A DNA stretch of 64,000 nt from Thermoproteota archaeon (GCA_027491945.1 JAOZFZ010000001.1:3078-67077), one strand, 5' to 3'; shown: positions 14,410 to 22,602, numbered from the stretch's first letter. Translations and numbers: made by a program. The notes: generated from the letters alone by a model not told the origin.

Positions 14410-15669
14410 ATGGCTGAAACAGCATTATATGAGGAGTTGGTTTTTAGAAAGAGAGTTAGGGCCTTAGCCTCAATCCAAGGTTGGGGAACTGAGCTCATAT
14501 CTCTGTATATCCCTCGTGGTAGGAACCTTGCGGATGTAATGAACTACCTAAAGAGCGAGTACGGGCAAGCCAGCAACATAAAGGACAAAATAACTAATAA
14601 GAATGTTAGAGCTTGCCTGCGGACCATAATGCAGAGGTTGAAGATGATAAAGGAAGTACCGAAAAATGGGCTGGCCATTTTCTGTGGCGCCATCCCAACT
14701 TCAAATGCCAGAGGTACGGAGAAGATAGAGATACACCTTGTGGAGCCTATAGCCCCCCTAAAGGCCTTTATCTACAGGTGTGGAAATCAGTTTTTCCTTG
14801 AACCGCTGGAGAAAATGCTTCTTCCACGCCATATCTATGGTTTCATAGTGATAGATAGGGAAAAGGCCGTGGTTGGCTTGATAAAGGATGTCCATGTTGA
14901 AATCATGGGGAAGTATACATCAGGGGCCCCGGGAAAGCATAGAGCCGGAGGCCAGTCTCAACGAAGATTTGAAAGGCTGCGAGAGAAAATAATACTGGAG
15001 TATTTCCGCAGGGTTGGAGAACACGCCACAAAGGTTTTTCGTTCGCACCCTCAAATCAAGGGAATAATTGTAGGTGGACCAGGTTTTGCAAAAGAAGACT
15101 TTCTAAAGGCAAATGCTCTCCCCTCTGATGTGAAGGCTAAGGTTGTCGGACTCGTTGATACTGGGTATGGGGGAGAGGAGGGAGTTAGAGAACTTATAGT
15201 GAAGGCAGGAGAGATAATAGCGGACCTAATGGTGGCTAGGGAAAAGGAGATTGTGCAGGAATTCTTCGAAAAAGTGGTTAAGGAACCTAATATGGTGACA
15301 TATGGATATAGAGAGGTCCTGGATGCGTTAAAGGTCAGAGCTGTAGAAAGCCTCCTCCTGTCCGAAGGATTGACGCAAAGAAACATAAGGTTAACCTGCA
15401 AGCAATGCAAATATACGGAGGAAAAAATCCTAACAAAAGAGGATATTAACAAGCTGCACATAGCCAGCCCGTCCTGTCCAAGCTGTAATGCCCCAATGAC
15501 GATCGAGAAAGAGGTAGAGTTATTTGACGTCTTTGTTGAAGAGGCCAGAAAGAGCAATGCTAAGCTCCTGATAATCTCCACCGAAACAGAGGAAGGGCAA
15601 CAGTTTCTGTCAGCCTTTAAAGGTGTAGGGGCAATTCTAAAGTATCCGCTTTACGAGGCTTCTTGGTAG
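14410..15669 (+). CDS. prf1: Peptide chain release factor aRF1 with NIKD variant
   Basis: Class I release factor reading all three stops. From ATG 14410 (GTG 14401 also in frame) it has about 419 residues. The GGQ loop is intact in PGKHRAGGQSQRRFERLR (about residue 180), and the stop-codon-recognition YxCxxxF motif appears as YRCGNQF. The NIKS motif reads NIKD (ASNIKDKITNKNV), a substitution at the conserved Ser. The C-terminal domain has a zinc-ribbon-like minidomain (CKQCKY, CPSCNA). TAA, TAG and TGA are all used as stops in this window. Confidence 0.95.
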   Translation: MAETALYEELVFRKRVRALASIQGWGTELISLYIPRGRNLADVMNYLKSEYGQASNIKDKITNKNVRACLRTIMQRLKMIKEVPKNGLAIFCGAIPTSNARGTEKIEIHLVEPIAPLKAFIYRCGNQFFLEPLEKMLLPRHIYGFIVIDREKAVVGLIKDVHVEIMGKYTSGAPGKHRAGGQSQRRFERLREKIILEYFRRVGEHATKVFRSHPQIKGIIVGGPGFAKEDFLKANALPSDVKAKVVGLVDTGYGGEEGVRELIVKAGEIIADLMVAREKEIVQEFFEKVVKEPNMVTYGYREVLDALKVRAVESLLLSEGLTQRNIRLTCKQCKYTEEKILTKEDINKLHIASPSCPSCNAPMTIEKEVELFDVFVEEARKSNAKLLIISTETEEGQQFLSAFKGVGAILKYPLYEASW

Positions 15670-15694
15670 GAATAAAGGGAAGAGAGCAAGATAG

Positions 15695-15777
15695 TGGACC
15701 GGGCGGGACTCGAACCCGCGTTCTCCGCCTCCTTCTTTAAACGCGAAGGCGGCGTGTTCCCTCTACACCACCGGCCC
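15695..15777 (-). tRNA. tRNA-Ala(CGC)
   Basis: Acceptor GGGCCGG/CCGGTCC contains the G3:U70 pair that defines alanine identity, A73. Anticodon stem CCGCC/GGCGG, loop TTCGCG, then an intron of about 12 nt ending in AAGGA at the canonical site. T-arm GCGGG TTCGAGT CCCGC. Confidence 0.92.
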
Positions 15778-15870
15778 ATCAAAGACTTTAAGGAAATGCC
15801 AGTTAGAGAACTGATGGGACGCGTTATCTTTAAAAGGTTGACTTAGGGAACCAGGATCTGGTACAGGGTT

Positions 15871-15961
15871 GGGCCCGTGGCTCAGCCTGGTTAGAGCGTT
15901 CAGCGGCTAAAGCGCTCGGCTGATAACCGAGAGGTCGCGGGTTCGAAGCCCGCCGGGCCCA
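15871..15961 (+). tRNA. tRNA-Ile(GAU) with intron at 25/26
   Basis: Acceptor GGGCCCG/CGGGCCC, A73. Anticodon arm CTCGG CTGATAA CCGAG is uninterrupted. About 16 extra bases (TTCAGCGGCTAAAGCG) follow the D-stem GAGCG, so the intron lies between D and anticodon stems. A TATA-like CTTTAAAAGG is about 45 bp upstream. Confidence 0.9.
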
Positions 15962-15999
15962 CTCATAAAATGACGGGATGTATCGGCCGGGGACATGTC

Positions 16000-17094
16000 T
16001 TGATAGTCTGGTTTGACATCGTCAATGCCCCCCACGCCCGACTTTTCGCGCCGCTAATAAACTGGGTAAAGGGAACTAAGGGTCTGAAAACACTTGTAAC
16101 AGCGCGCGAATATGGCTATCTAACAGATCTATTGAAGTCTTATGGGTGTAAATTTGAGGTTATCGGCCAACATGGCGGTGGGGAAAAGAGAAGGAAGCTC
16201 ACTGAAAGTATGAAAAGATTGAAAGAGCTTTACGATCTGATCTCCTCTATGGAAGACCTCGTACTCCTCTCAAAGGCGTCTCCGGAAGCCGTTTACATTG
16301 CATATCTCCTCAACATCCCGAGCTTCACGTCTTACGACAATGAGCACAATCAGGCTCTCTGTAGAATCACGTTTCCCGTTTCTAACGTGGTTTTCGTCCC
16401 GTCTGTCTTTCCGAGGGAAAGGTTAAGACGATATGGTGTTCTAGAGAGACAAACGGCATTCTTCGATGGTGTGTTTGAAGTGGCCCATGTAAAATGGGCC
16501 AAAATTTCAAAACGGGTATTAACCGAGGTGGATGCCACACCTGAAGACAGGATAATTGTTGCAAGAACAGAACCCCTTCAAAGCTCTTATTTAGCGGGTT
16601 ATGGGAGAACACTGCTCGTAGCGATATTACAGGAGTTGTTCTCGCTACTTAGACCTAATGAGAAACCGAAAATCGTAGTGTTTCCGCGGGAGGAAAGAGA
16701 GAAGCTAGAGATAGTGAACCGATTTGGGAGCAGCGTGTTCATCCCCGAGAGAGCCCTAGACACTCTAAGCCTCCTTTACTATTCAAGTGCCTTTCTAGGG
16801 GGTGGAGGAACGATGACAAGAGAGGCTGCAGTGATGGGTGTTCCAGCCATCTCATTCTATCCGGGAGCCCAGCTTGCCGTTACGGAGAGACTGATCGAAA
16901 TGGGTTTGATAAAGCATAGCTTAGATAAGCGTGAAATAGCCAGAATTTTAAGAAGCCTGATCCGGTCGCCAAAAAGAGCTCCAAGAGAGGTTCAGAGGCT
17001 TGAGGACCCCCTCTACAAGATGGTATTGTGGGTAAGAGAGCAAAGCTGTCTAAATATACCATACGGCGAGGGAGTTAAACCCATTGACATATAG
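16000..17094 (+). CDS. DUF354 family GT-B-like protein
   Basis: I take TTG 16000 (MIVWFDIVNAPHARLF) as start since DUF354 proteins begin with this strand and GGGGA precedes it; an ATG at 15970 is also in frame. The 364-residue protein has a two-domain GT-B layout: an N-terminal strand-helix region with VTAREYG, and a C-terminal GGGGTMTREAAVMGVPAISF nucleotide-sugar-type motif (about 272-291) as in UDP-GlcNAc 2-epimerase relatives. Function is unknown, probably glycan or nucleotide-sugar metabolism. It neighbours the glycan genes at 17-20 kb. Confidence 0.83.
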   Translation: MIVWFDIVNAPHARLFAPLINWVKGTKGLKTLVTAREYGYLTDLLKSYGCKFEVIGQHGGGEKRRKLTESMKRLKELYDLISSMEDLVLLSKASPEAVYIAYLLNIPSFTSYDNEHNQALCRITFPVSNVVFVPSVFPRERLRRYGVLERQTAFFDGVFEVAHVKWAKISKRVLTEVDATPEDRIIVARTEPLQSSYLAGYGRTLLVAILQELFSLLRPNEKPKIVVFPREEREKLEIVNRFGSSVFIPERALDTLSLLYYSSAFLGGGGTMTREAAVMGVPAISFYPGAQLAVTERLIEMGLIKHSLDKREIARILRSLIRSPKRAPREVQRLEDPLYKMVLWVREQSCLNIPYGEGVKPIDI

Positions 17095-17114
17095 GGGGTA
17101 ACGCGTGCAGAATA

Positions 17115-18125
17115 CTATCCGAGCACGCGATCTATCCACGAGTACGTTAGAGGCACTGTTTTCTCTTCGCGAGATGATTCAAGCATTTTCTCGGCTATAT
17201 AGAGGGCTATTAAGCCGTCCCTACCAGTTACTCTTGGGGCCTCTAATCCCATTGAAACCCGCGCAAAGTGACGGAGTTCCTCCTTTAGGGGCTCAGACCA
17301 CCTAACCTGGGGGTGTATCTCAACTCTACCTTCCTCTGTGTATTTCTCTATTTTTATGGACCTAGCAGGGTCGTCAAAGTGGATTATTCCATTTTCACCG
17401 GTGATTATAACTTGCCTGACCTTACTAGGGGAGAGCCAATTGGCCTCTATAAAGCAGTAAAGGCCATTTTGAAGTTTGAGAAGCGATGTTAAGTGATCCT
17501 CCATGGGATATCTGACCTTTCCGGCATAGGCATGTACTTCAATAGGCTCTTGAGAGAACAAGTAGCGTATGAGGTCAATGTCATGGATCGCAAGATCTTT
17601 AACGACGCCAATATCGGATATCCTGGTGAATATCATCCCTAGACGGCGAAATGAGGCGACAAGAGGTTTACCAATCATGCTTGACCTCAAGAGCCGTGCA
17701 ATTTCGTTCACTCCAGAGTTAAACCTCATTATGTGACCAACCATCAGGGTCAGATTTCTCCTTTCTGCCTCCTTTATCGTCCTAATGGCCTCCTTTACGC
17801 TTGCAGCAAGAGGCTTCTCTACCAAAACATGTTTCTCGGCTTTAATTGCCTGCAAAGCGAGTTCACTGTGAGTTCTTGTCGGAGTTGCTATCGTTAAGGC
17901 ATCAACATCTGATTGATCAAGAAGATCCTCAATACACGTATAGGTTTTCACACCAAATAGCCTCTGCGCAAGTTGTAATCGTTCTATGTTTGTGTCTGCA
18001 ACTGCAACGGCCCTTACCTCCCCTAACTCGCTGAAAGCTCTTAAATGGTTTATGCCCCAGTTGCCTACCCCAACAACTCCTACTTTGAGCCTTTTAGCCC
18101 TCAGTGCCATCTCCTTCGCTCCCAC
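17115..18125 (-). CDS. Gfo/Idh/MocA family NAD(P)-dependent oxidoreductase
   Basis: The 336-residue protein has an N-terminal Rossmann domain (VGVVGVGNWGINHLRAF, about 15-31), the EKP motif (HVLVEKPLAAS, about 97-107) and the catalytic-region His in KDLAIHDIDLIRYLF (about 180). It probably oxidises a (nucleotide-)sugar, like UDP-GlcNAc 3-dehydrogenases; the substrate cannot be read from sequence. GTG 18125 follows GAGGGTG. It overlaps the small membrane protein gene by 25 bp and lies downstream of the GlcNAc-1-P-transferase-like gene, suggesting a three-gene glycan operon. Confidence 0.9.
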   Translation of the reverse strand: MGAKEMALRAKRLKVGVVGVGNWGINHLRAFSELGEVRAVAVADTNIERLQLAQRLFGVKTYTCIEDLLDQSDVDALTIATPTRTHSELALQAIKAEKHVLVEKPLAASVKEAIRTIKEAERRNLTLMVGHIMRFNSGVNEIARLLRSSMIGKPLVASFRRLGMIFTRISDIGVVKDLAIHDIDLIRYLFSQEPIEVHAYAGKVRYPMEDHLTSLLKLQNGLYCFIEANWLSPSKVRQVIITGENGIIHFDDPARSIKIEKYTEEGRVEIHPQVRWSEPLKEELRHFARVSMGLEAPRVTGRDGLIALYIAEKMLESSREEKTVPLTYSWIDRVLG

Positions 18126-18349
18126 TCAAACACCCTCTTTGTTAGTTTATACCAAAGGGTTAACCAGCCAGCTATTATGCCGATTGATAGAAGTATTTTA
18201 ATCACGGCGTTAAGGAAAATTACTATGTAACACCTGCTGTTTGCCACGGTCAAAGGGACTATGAAATGGTATATTAGCCATACTCCGAAGAGTAGACTAA
18301 GCCAGACGAAGATGACAAGAAGGAAGAGGATCGCATGAATTCTCTCCAA
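18101..18349 (-). CDS. Small two-TM membrane protein of the glycan operon
   Basis: An 82-residue protein starting at TTG 18349 after GGTGA. Two hydrophobic segments (about residues 5-33 and 43-66) are joined by a short polar loop, with a basic tail RVFEWERRRWH facing the cytoplasm. No recognised family. It lies 17 bp after the glycosyl-1-phosphate transferase-like gene and overlaps the oxidoreductase start, so it belongs to that operon and may be an accessory subunit. Confidence 0.6.
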   Translation of the reverse strand: MERIHAILFLLVIFVWLSLLFGVWLIYHFIVPLTVANSRCYIVIFLNAVIKILLSIGIIAGWLTLWYKLTKRVFEWERRRWH

Positions 18350-18366
18350 GTCGGCTCACCGATCAC

Positions 18367-19371
18367 CTATACTGGGATTAGCAATGAGGTTAGTATAGCT
18401 AGGCAACTTGAGAAGGCCATAAGTAAAAATATTGTTTTTACAACTTCCTGCTCCTTTAGGGGTTTACTACCAACTATAAGCCCCACTAAAGTTATAGGAA
18501 TTCCCTCCTCCCTTGAAATGGAAATTTCACCACCTTCCGTGAGAAGTGTCGGGCGCTTTACCTTTCTGTGCTCACTAAGCCCTGCAGTGCTTACTATATA
18601 AAACCCGTTCATAACTACCGGTATAAGGGCAACTAGATATTCAAATTCAACCTTTCCTAGTATTGCTAGTGCTGTCATAATGGCTCCTGTAGACAGAGAG
18701 CCAGTGTCACCCCCGAAGACCTTTGCTGGATACCTATTGTACCTGAAGTATGCAGCAAGGGGAGCTAAAAGCGGGGGGGCTAAATAGACAACGTCAACAT
18801 CACCGGATATAAGCCCACAGATAACCATTGACGAGATAACGATTATTGATATACCCGGCATAACCCCGTTTAGAACGTCAATGAGGTTTATGGCGTTCGC
18901 ACCAACCGTTATTAGGATAAAGAGAGAGAGAGGGTAGATTATAGTGAGACGAGTTGAACCAATGAAAGGTAGCTCAAGTCTTGGGCTGAAGGCAGAAGAT
19001 GTAAGGATGGGTAAAGCGCTTAACAGCAGCAATAGAGGTTTTTCCTTTCCTCCGAGCGTTATAACGTCATCCATAAGACCTATAACCCCCGCTATGACTC
19101 CCACACAAGCAAGAGCTAAAAAATGGGGGGCTATTCTTGGAAAAAGTATAGAGGAAAGAGAGAGGCCTAAAGTATATCCAAAAAGGAGAATGATGCCCCC
19201 CATCTCTGCTACTCTTGGCTTATCTCGCTTATGGACATCTATACCGATTATTCCCTTCTCCTTGGCTTTGGCGATATATCTAGAGAGGAGTAGCTCCACT
19301 ACTGTATACTGAAGTAAAATTAAGGGGACTAGCTTTAGGAGAATTGAAGTTGCATCTAAGAAAAAGGACAT
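18367..19371 (-). CDS. MraY/WecA/GPT-family glycosyl-1-phosphate transferase
   Basis: A 334-residue polytopic protein with about ten membrane helices. Family motifs: AEMGGIILLFG near the N-terminus, GLMDDVITLGGKEK (acidic pair, about 100), NAINLIDVLNGVMPG (about 165) and KVFGGDTGSLSTGA with the catalytic-site Asp (about 220). Such enzymes move sugar-1-phosphate, usually GlcNAc-1-P, from UDP to dolichyl phosphate, the first step of archaeal N-glycosylation. The DGxNG motif is altered to DVLNG. It starts at ATG 19371, next to a TATA box shared with the divergent paralogue. Confidence 0.85.
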   Translation of the reverse strand: MSFFLDATSILLKLVPLILLQYTVVELLLSRYIAKAKEKGIIGIDVHKRDKPRVAEMGGIILLFGYTLGLSLSSILFPRIAPHFLALACVGVIAGVIGLMDDVITLGGKEKPLLLLLSALPILTSSAFSPRLELPFIGSTRLTIIYPLSLFILITVGANAINLIDVLNGVMPGISIIVISSMVICGLISGDVDVVYLAPPLLAPLAAYFRYNRYPAKVFGGDTGSLSTGAIMTALAILGKVEFEYLVALIPVVMNGFYIVSTAGLSEHRKVKRPTLLTEGGEISISREEGIPITLVGLIVGSKPLKEQEVVKTIFLLMAFSSCLAILTSLLIPV

Positions 19372-19385
19372 ATGGAACCGCCAAA

Positions 19386-19396
19386 CACTTTTATAA
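19386..19396. promoter_or_regulatory. Shared, near-palindromic TATA element between two divergent GPT-like genes
   Basis: CTTTTATAAGC reads TTTTATAAG on plus and CTTATAAAAG on minus. It is about 15-20 bp from the minus-strand ATG (19371), which would give a leaderless or nearly leaderless transcript, and about 55 bp before the plus-strand ATG at 19450. One element may serve both genes. Confidence 0.5.
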
Positions 19397-19449
19397 GCCT
19401 ACACCGGCACAAGAAGCCTCACAGGTTCAACATTAAAAAGGTTTTAGTT

Positions 19450-20454
19450 ATGGAGGGTCAAGGGCTTACAACAATAATCTGGATCTCCACGTTTTTTTCG
19501 GCATCACTCGCAGTGTCTTACCTCCTAACTCTTGGAATAAGCAGAAGCAGAGTACTAAAGACCTTTCTACTACCCGACCTACATAAACCTGAGAGGCAAC
19601 TAGTTCCAGGGCTTGGAGGATTAGCACCTATGCTCGCAACCATCCTGTTAGGATCGATTTGGGCATTAAGGTGCAAAAACACGGAAAACATCCTCTTAAC
19701 TATCACTACGGCCTCTATAATCGGGTTTCTTGGCCTTATGGATGACGTAATATCCCTGAAAAAGGAGGAAAAAGTTATCTCTGTAGCGTTAGTTGTAACC
19801 CCATTAGTGATGGGTGTTTTACAGCAAACCCACGTCTCTCAATGTGGAGAAATGCTTATAGCACCTGTGCTTTTCGTTTTGATCGCCTCGGCATTTATCG
19901 TTAACGCAACAAACACACTCGCCGGTTTTAATGGCATTGAAGCAGGGTTATCATCCATCATAGCAGCGTTTCTATTAGTAGCATCAAGAGGAATGGCAGA
20001 TTACGCTCCATTAATTGCTATATTCCTAGGGGCTACCCTCGGCTTCCTCATTTTGAACTTCTATCCAGCTAAAATATTCCCAAGTAATGTGGGTAGCTTC
20101 TTTTTTGGAGGATTTTTGGCATCATATTCCATCCTAGTGAACCGTATAGCGATAACTCTATTACTCTTCATTCCTCACCTTGTGGATTTTCTGCTTAAGC
20201 TAGGAATAGGGCTGGAATGCAGGGAAAAGAGGCACGCACTCATTAATGCGAATGGGCGCTTAGTCCCGCCAGACTATCGCTCACTGCTGGCAGTTCTAAT
20301 AAACAGGCTTAAACCAACAGAACGATCTCTCGTACTGGTTATGTATTCCATAGAGGCTGTTTTAGCAGTTTTGGTGGCCATCAGCCTCCCAGCAATAGAG
20401 ATATGGCTAGAAGAAAATGTAGGCTTTCTGCTCCTCCCATTTCACCCGGAATAG
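19450..20454 (+). CDS. GPT-like membrane transferase paralogue with altered active-site motif
   Basis: From ATG 19450 the product has 334 residues with about ten membrane helices. It shows PGLGGLAPMLA, the acidic pair GLMDDVISLKKEEK, and NATNTLAGFNGIEAG, which resembles eukaryotic DPAGT1/Alg7 (NILAGVNGLE) more than the minus-strand paralogue does. The GD motif expected in KxFxGDxGS is instead KIFPSNVGSFFFGG, losing the conserved Asp. It may be a true GlcNAc-1-P transferase with a shifted acidic residue, or a regulatory paralogue. The in-frame start at 19372 would lie upstream of the likely promoter. Confidence 0.82.
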   Translation: MEGQGLTTIIWISTFFSASLAVSYLLTLGISRSRVLKTFLLPDLHKPERQLVPGLGGLAPMLATILLGSIWALRCKNTENILLTITTASIIGFLGLMDDVISLKKEEKVISVALVVTPLVMGVLQQTHVSQCGEMLIAPVLFVLIASAFIVNATNTLAGFNGIEAGLSSIIAAFLLVASRGMADYAPLIAIFLGATLGFLILNFYPAKIFPSNVGSFFFGGFLASYSILVNRIAITLLLFIPHLVDFLLKLGIGLECREKRHALINANGRLVPPDYRSLLAVLINRLKPTERSLVLVMYSIEAVLAVLVAISLPAIEIWLEENVGFLLLPFHPE

Positions 20455-20537
20455 TAAGTAAAGGAGAGGGTATTCGAATTAAGGAAAATTTTAAAATTAA
20501 AGGAAGCTAAATTGGCATGTCGGAGGCTGCTACAGAA

Positions 20538-20624
20538 GGGCCCGTAGCGTAGTAAGGATAACGCGTCGGCCTCCTACCTAGTGAAGAAAGCCGAAGAACG
20601 CGGGTTCAAGTCCCGCCGGGCCCG
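20538..20624 (+). tRNA. tRNA-Arg(CCU)
   Basis: Acceptor GGGCCCG/CGGGCCC, G73; D-stem GCGT/ACGC; anticodon stem TCGGC/GCCGA, loop CTCCTA, then an intron of about 12 nt (CCTAGTGAAGAA region) at the canonical site. T-arm GCGGG TTCAAGT CCCGC. Confidence 0.92.
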
Positions 20625-20634
20625 CTTCCATAGG

Positions 20635-20730
20635 GCGGGGGTTGCCGAGCCAGGTCAAAGGCGCCAGACTTAAGATCTTGGAGAGATCTGGTGGAATAGT
20701 CCTTCGTGGGTTCGAATCCCACCCCCCGCA
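20635..20730 (+). tRNA. tRNA-Leu(UAA)
   Basis: Class II, acceptor GCGGGGG/CCCCCGC, A73. Anticodon stem CCAGA/TCTGG, loop CTTAAGA, 11-nt insert TCTTGGAGAGA at the canonical intron site. T-arm GTGGG TTCGAAT CCCAC. Confidence 0.9.
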
Positions 20731-20800
20731 TGGGAGAGCATAGGAGTAAACTTTAAAACAAGTTGACAGGCCCTTCAATATGAAGAATGGGGGATACAGG

Positions 20801-20873
20801 AGCCCCGTGGTGTAGTGGCCAAGCATGGCGGACTTTGGATCCGCTGACCCCGGTTCGAATCCGGGCGGGGCTA
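20801..20873 (+). tRNA. tRNA-Gln(UUG), intronless
   Basis: Acceptor AGCCCCG/CGGGGCT, A73, anticodon arm GCGGA CTTTGGA TCCGC, T-arm CCCGG TTCGAAT CCGGG. 73 nt, no insert. Confidence 0.95.
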
Positions 20874-20880
20874 TACAGAT

Positions 20881-20999
20881 GGGCCCGTGGCTCAGCCTGG
20901 TTAGAGCGCTTGCCTTATAAGGGCGTGGCGCCCTTTGCAGGCCGCGCTCACTACAGCTAAGAGAGCAAGAGGTCGCGGGTTCGAAGCCCGCCGGGCCCA
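20881..20999 (+). tRNA. tRNA-Ile(UAU) with a long canonical intron
   Basis: Acceptor, D-arm and T-arm are identical to tRNA-Ile(GAU) at 15871 (GGGCCCG, GCTCAGCCTGGTTAGAGC, GCGGG TTCGAAG CCCGC), A73. Anticodon stem CTTGC/GCAAG, loop CTTATAA with anticodon TAT at 20916-20918. An intron of about 44 nt begins with a GGGCG/CGCCC hairpin and ends AAGAGA. Archaea normally read AUA with an agmatidine-modified CAU tRNA, so this anticodon is unusual. Confidence 0.9.
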
Positions 21000-21122
21000 C
21001 CTCAATACTACCGGCAATTCTAGTACGGTATGGGTTGATCTCGAAGAGAGAACTGAGAGTAGAGTATAATTTAAATAGTCACAAGCTGGCCTTGTATATA
21101 CAGTTGGGCAAAGCTATATGGA

Positions 21123-21221
21123 AGCGGGGTGGGGCAGCCAGGTTAGCCCGCGGGGCTCATATCATCCCTTTTTAAGGTGTAAGAGACCCCGAGGTCAGTG
21201 GTTCAAATCCACTCCCCGCTA
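21123..21221 (+). tRNA. Initiator tRNA-Met(CAU)
   Basis: Acceptor AGCGGGG/CCCCGCT begins with the A1:U72 pair typical of archaeal initiators, A73. Anticodon stem CGGGG/CCCCG, loop CTCATA, then an intron of about 24 nt ending AAGAGA. T-arm AGTGG TTCAAAT CCACT. Confidence 0.93.
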
Positions 21222-21569
21222 CCATATTCCTATATTATGTTTGCGGGCTGATCTGGCGCCTAGAATTACATGTCACTTGCTGCCATGTGGCACCTTATGT
21301 GGAACAAGTAGAACTGCCCTCTTTATGTGACTCTTAAGATCTTAAGAGCTTTATTAATGTGAAAGCACAAAGGCTCTGTTCCTCCTTGTAGATTGTCAGC
21401 TTGACCTGTTTTCTCGGCGCAAACACCAAAAAAGTGGTTTGCTACCTACCTTTCCATTGCTTTTATTTTATATAGGGAACTAGCTTATGCTATCTAGCTG
21501 AGCAGATAGAGGGGGAGTAGTGCAATAAGTTAGCCTTTATATCTACCTCCTCTCAGGCATGGTGGTACG
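21222..21569 (+). other. 348-bp spacer between initiator tRNA and PAC2 gene
   Basis: No ORF longer than about 40 codons with a plausible start. It contains short hairpins (for example TGCCATGTGGCA near 21286) and A/T-rich TTTATTTTATATAGG near 21460. CCTTTATATC at about 21535-21544 is the likely TATA box of the following gene, about 30 bp before its ATG. No tRNA, C/D or H/ACA signature seen. Confidence 0.4.
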
Positions 21570-22346
21570 ATGAGTGAGTTCCTTTTTGAATGGCTGTTTA
21601 AACCTAAGTTAAAGGACCCTGTGTTAATAGAGGGGTTACCAGGGATAGGTTTCGTGGGGAAAATATCTGCTGATTATCTGTTAAGCACATATGATGCAGA
21701 AAGGTTCGCGGAGATTTACTCTTCGCGCTTTATTGAAGCAGCTTACGTTGAGGAGGAAACAGGCCTTAGCAAGTTACCCTCTAATGAGCTTTACGTAATT
21801 AAAGGAGAGGAAATTTCTTGTCCAAGAGATTTAGTTATACTTAGTGGCGATTGCCAACCTCCTGTTAGGGACACCTTAGCTCACTTTCTACTCTCAATGC
21901 AGATAGTTAAGGCCCATAGAGATCTTGGTGGAGAGCTTATTATAACACTCGGGGGGCTTCAGACACCGCGCATCTATATACCACCGTTAATATTTGTGAG
22001 CGTTACTGATGAGAAGATATTTAAATCACTAGGTCTTGGAAAAAACGGAGTTCAAAAGAGCAATTCTGGAAGGATATACGGAGCAGCTGGTCTACTTTTA
22101 GGATTTGCGAAGGTGTTTGACCTCAGGGGAATATCCCTTCTCGGAACTACTCTTGGGACATTCCCCGATTACTATGCATCTTATCACGTTTTAAAGGTTC
22201 TTTCAAACGTTTTAGGCGCAGACATCGATCTAAGTGACCTAGAGGATGACATGGAAGAGACAAAAAGAGCATTAATGGCTATGAAACAGTCTGAAGAAGA
22301 GAAGGAGAAAAGAATTAGCGAGAAAGGGCTTGATTATGTAGGATAA
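21570..22346 (+). CDS. PAC2-family protein (proteasome assembly chaperone family)
   Basis: The 258-residue protein contains PVLIEGLPGIGFVGKISADYLL (residues about 18-38), the diagnostic opening of archaeal PAC2/DUF75 proteins. TLGGLQTPRIY and a GRIYGAAGLLLGFAK segment follow, and a charged coiled tail (LEDDMEETKRALMAM...) ends it. Archaeal members are thought to assist 20S proteasome assembly. ATG 21570 follows GGTGG. Transcribed convergently with the Lrp-type gene. Confidence 0.88.
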   Translation: MSEFLFEWLFKPKLKDPVLIEGLPGIGFVGKISADYLLSTYDAERFAEIYSSRFIEAAYVEEETGLSKLPSNELYVIKGEEISCPRDLVILSGDCQPPVRDTLAHFLLSMQIVKAHRDLGGELIITLGGLQTPRIYIPPLIFVSVTDEKIFKSLGLGKNGVQKSNSGRIYGAAGLLLGFAKVFDLRGISLLGTTLGTFPDYYASYHVLKVLSNVLGADIDLSDLEDDMEETKRALMAMKQSEEEKEKRISEKGLDYVG

Positions 22347-22356
22347 GCTGTTAAAG

Positions 22357-22602
22357 TTACTCTTTCTCCGGGAACGGGTGGATTGTTATAAGGGTCTGGG
22401 TGCTTTTTATGCCCTCTATATTTCTTATTTTCTCAACGATGTCCTTGAAGACCTCTCTTTTCGCTGCCAGCAATTCGAGGACCAGGTCGTACATCCCGGT
22501 TACTATGTATCCTCTCTTAACGCCCTCAATGTTAGTTGCCTCCTTTAGTATGGTGTCTTCCCTTCCAGGTTCTGTCTCAATAAGCATAAATGCGTGGAAC
22601 AA
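22357..22602 (-). CDS. Stand-alone Lrp/AsnC ligand-binding (RAM) domain protein
   Basis: The product of about 81 residues has only the alpha-beta ligand-binding/oligomerisation domain of Lrp regulators: FMLIETEPGREDTILKEA, then VKRGYIVTGMYDLVLELLA and IEGIKSTQTLITIHP. No DNA-binding helix-turn-helix is present. Such single-domain proteins bind amino acids and can modulate full-length Lrp proteins. I prefer TTG 22602 (after GGGAGAT); TTG 22629 would add nine residues. A TATA box CTATAAATAG lies at about 22662-22671 on this strand, between it and the rRNA-linked RNA. Confidence 0.83.
   Translation of the reverse strand: MFHAFMLIETEPGREDTILKEATNIEGVKRGYIVTGMYDLVLELLAAKREVFKDIVEKIRNIEGIKSTQTLITIHPFPEKE

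Noticed and set aside
18101..18349. Small frame between glycan genes as a shadow ORF
   Set aside because: Kept as a gene instead: it has its own GGTGA ribosome site, two clear membrane helices and coding-strand consistency with its neighbours.
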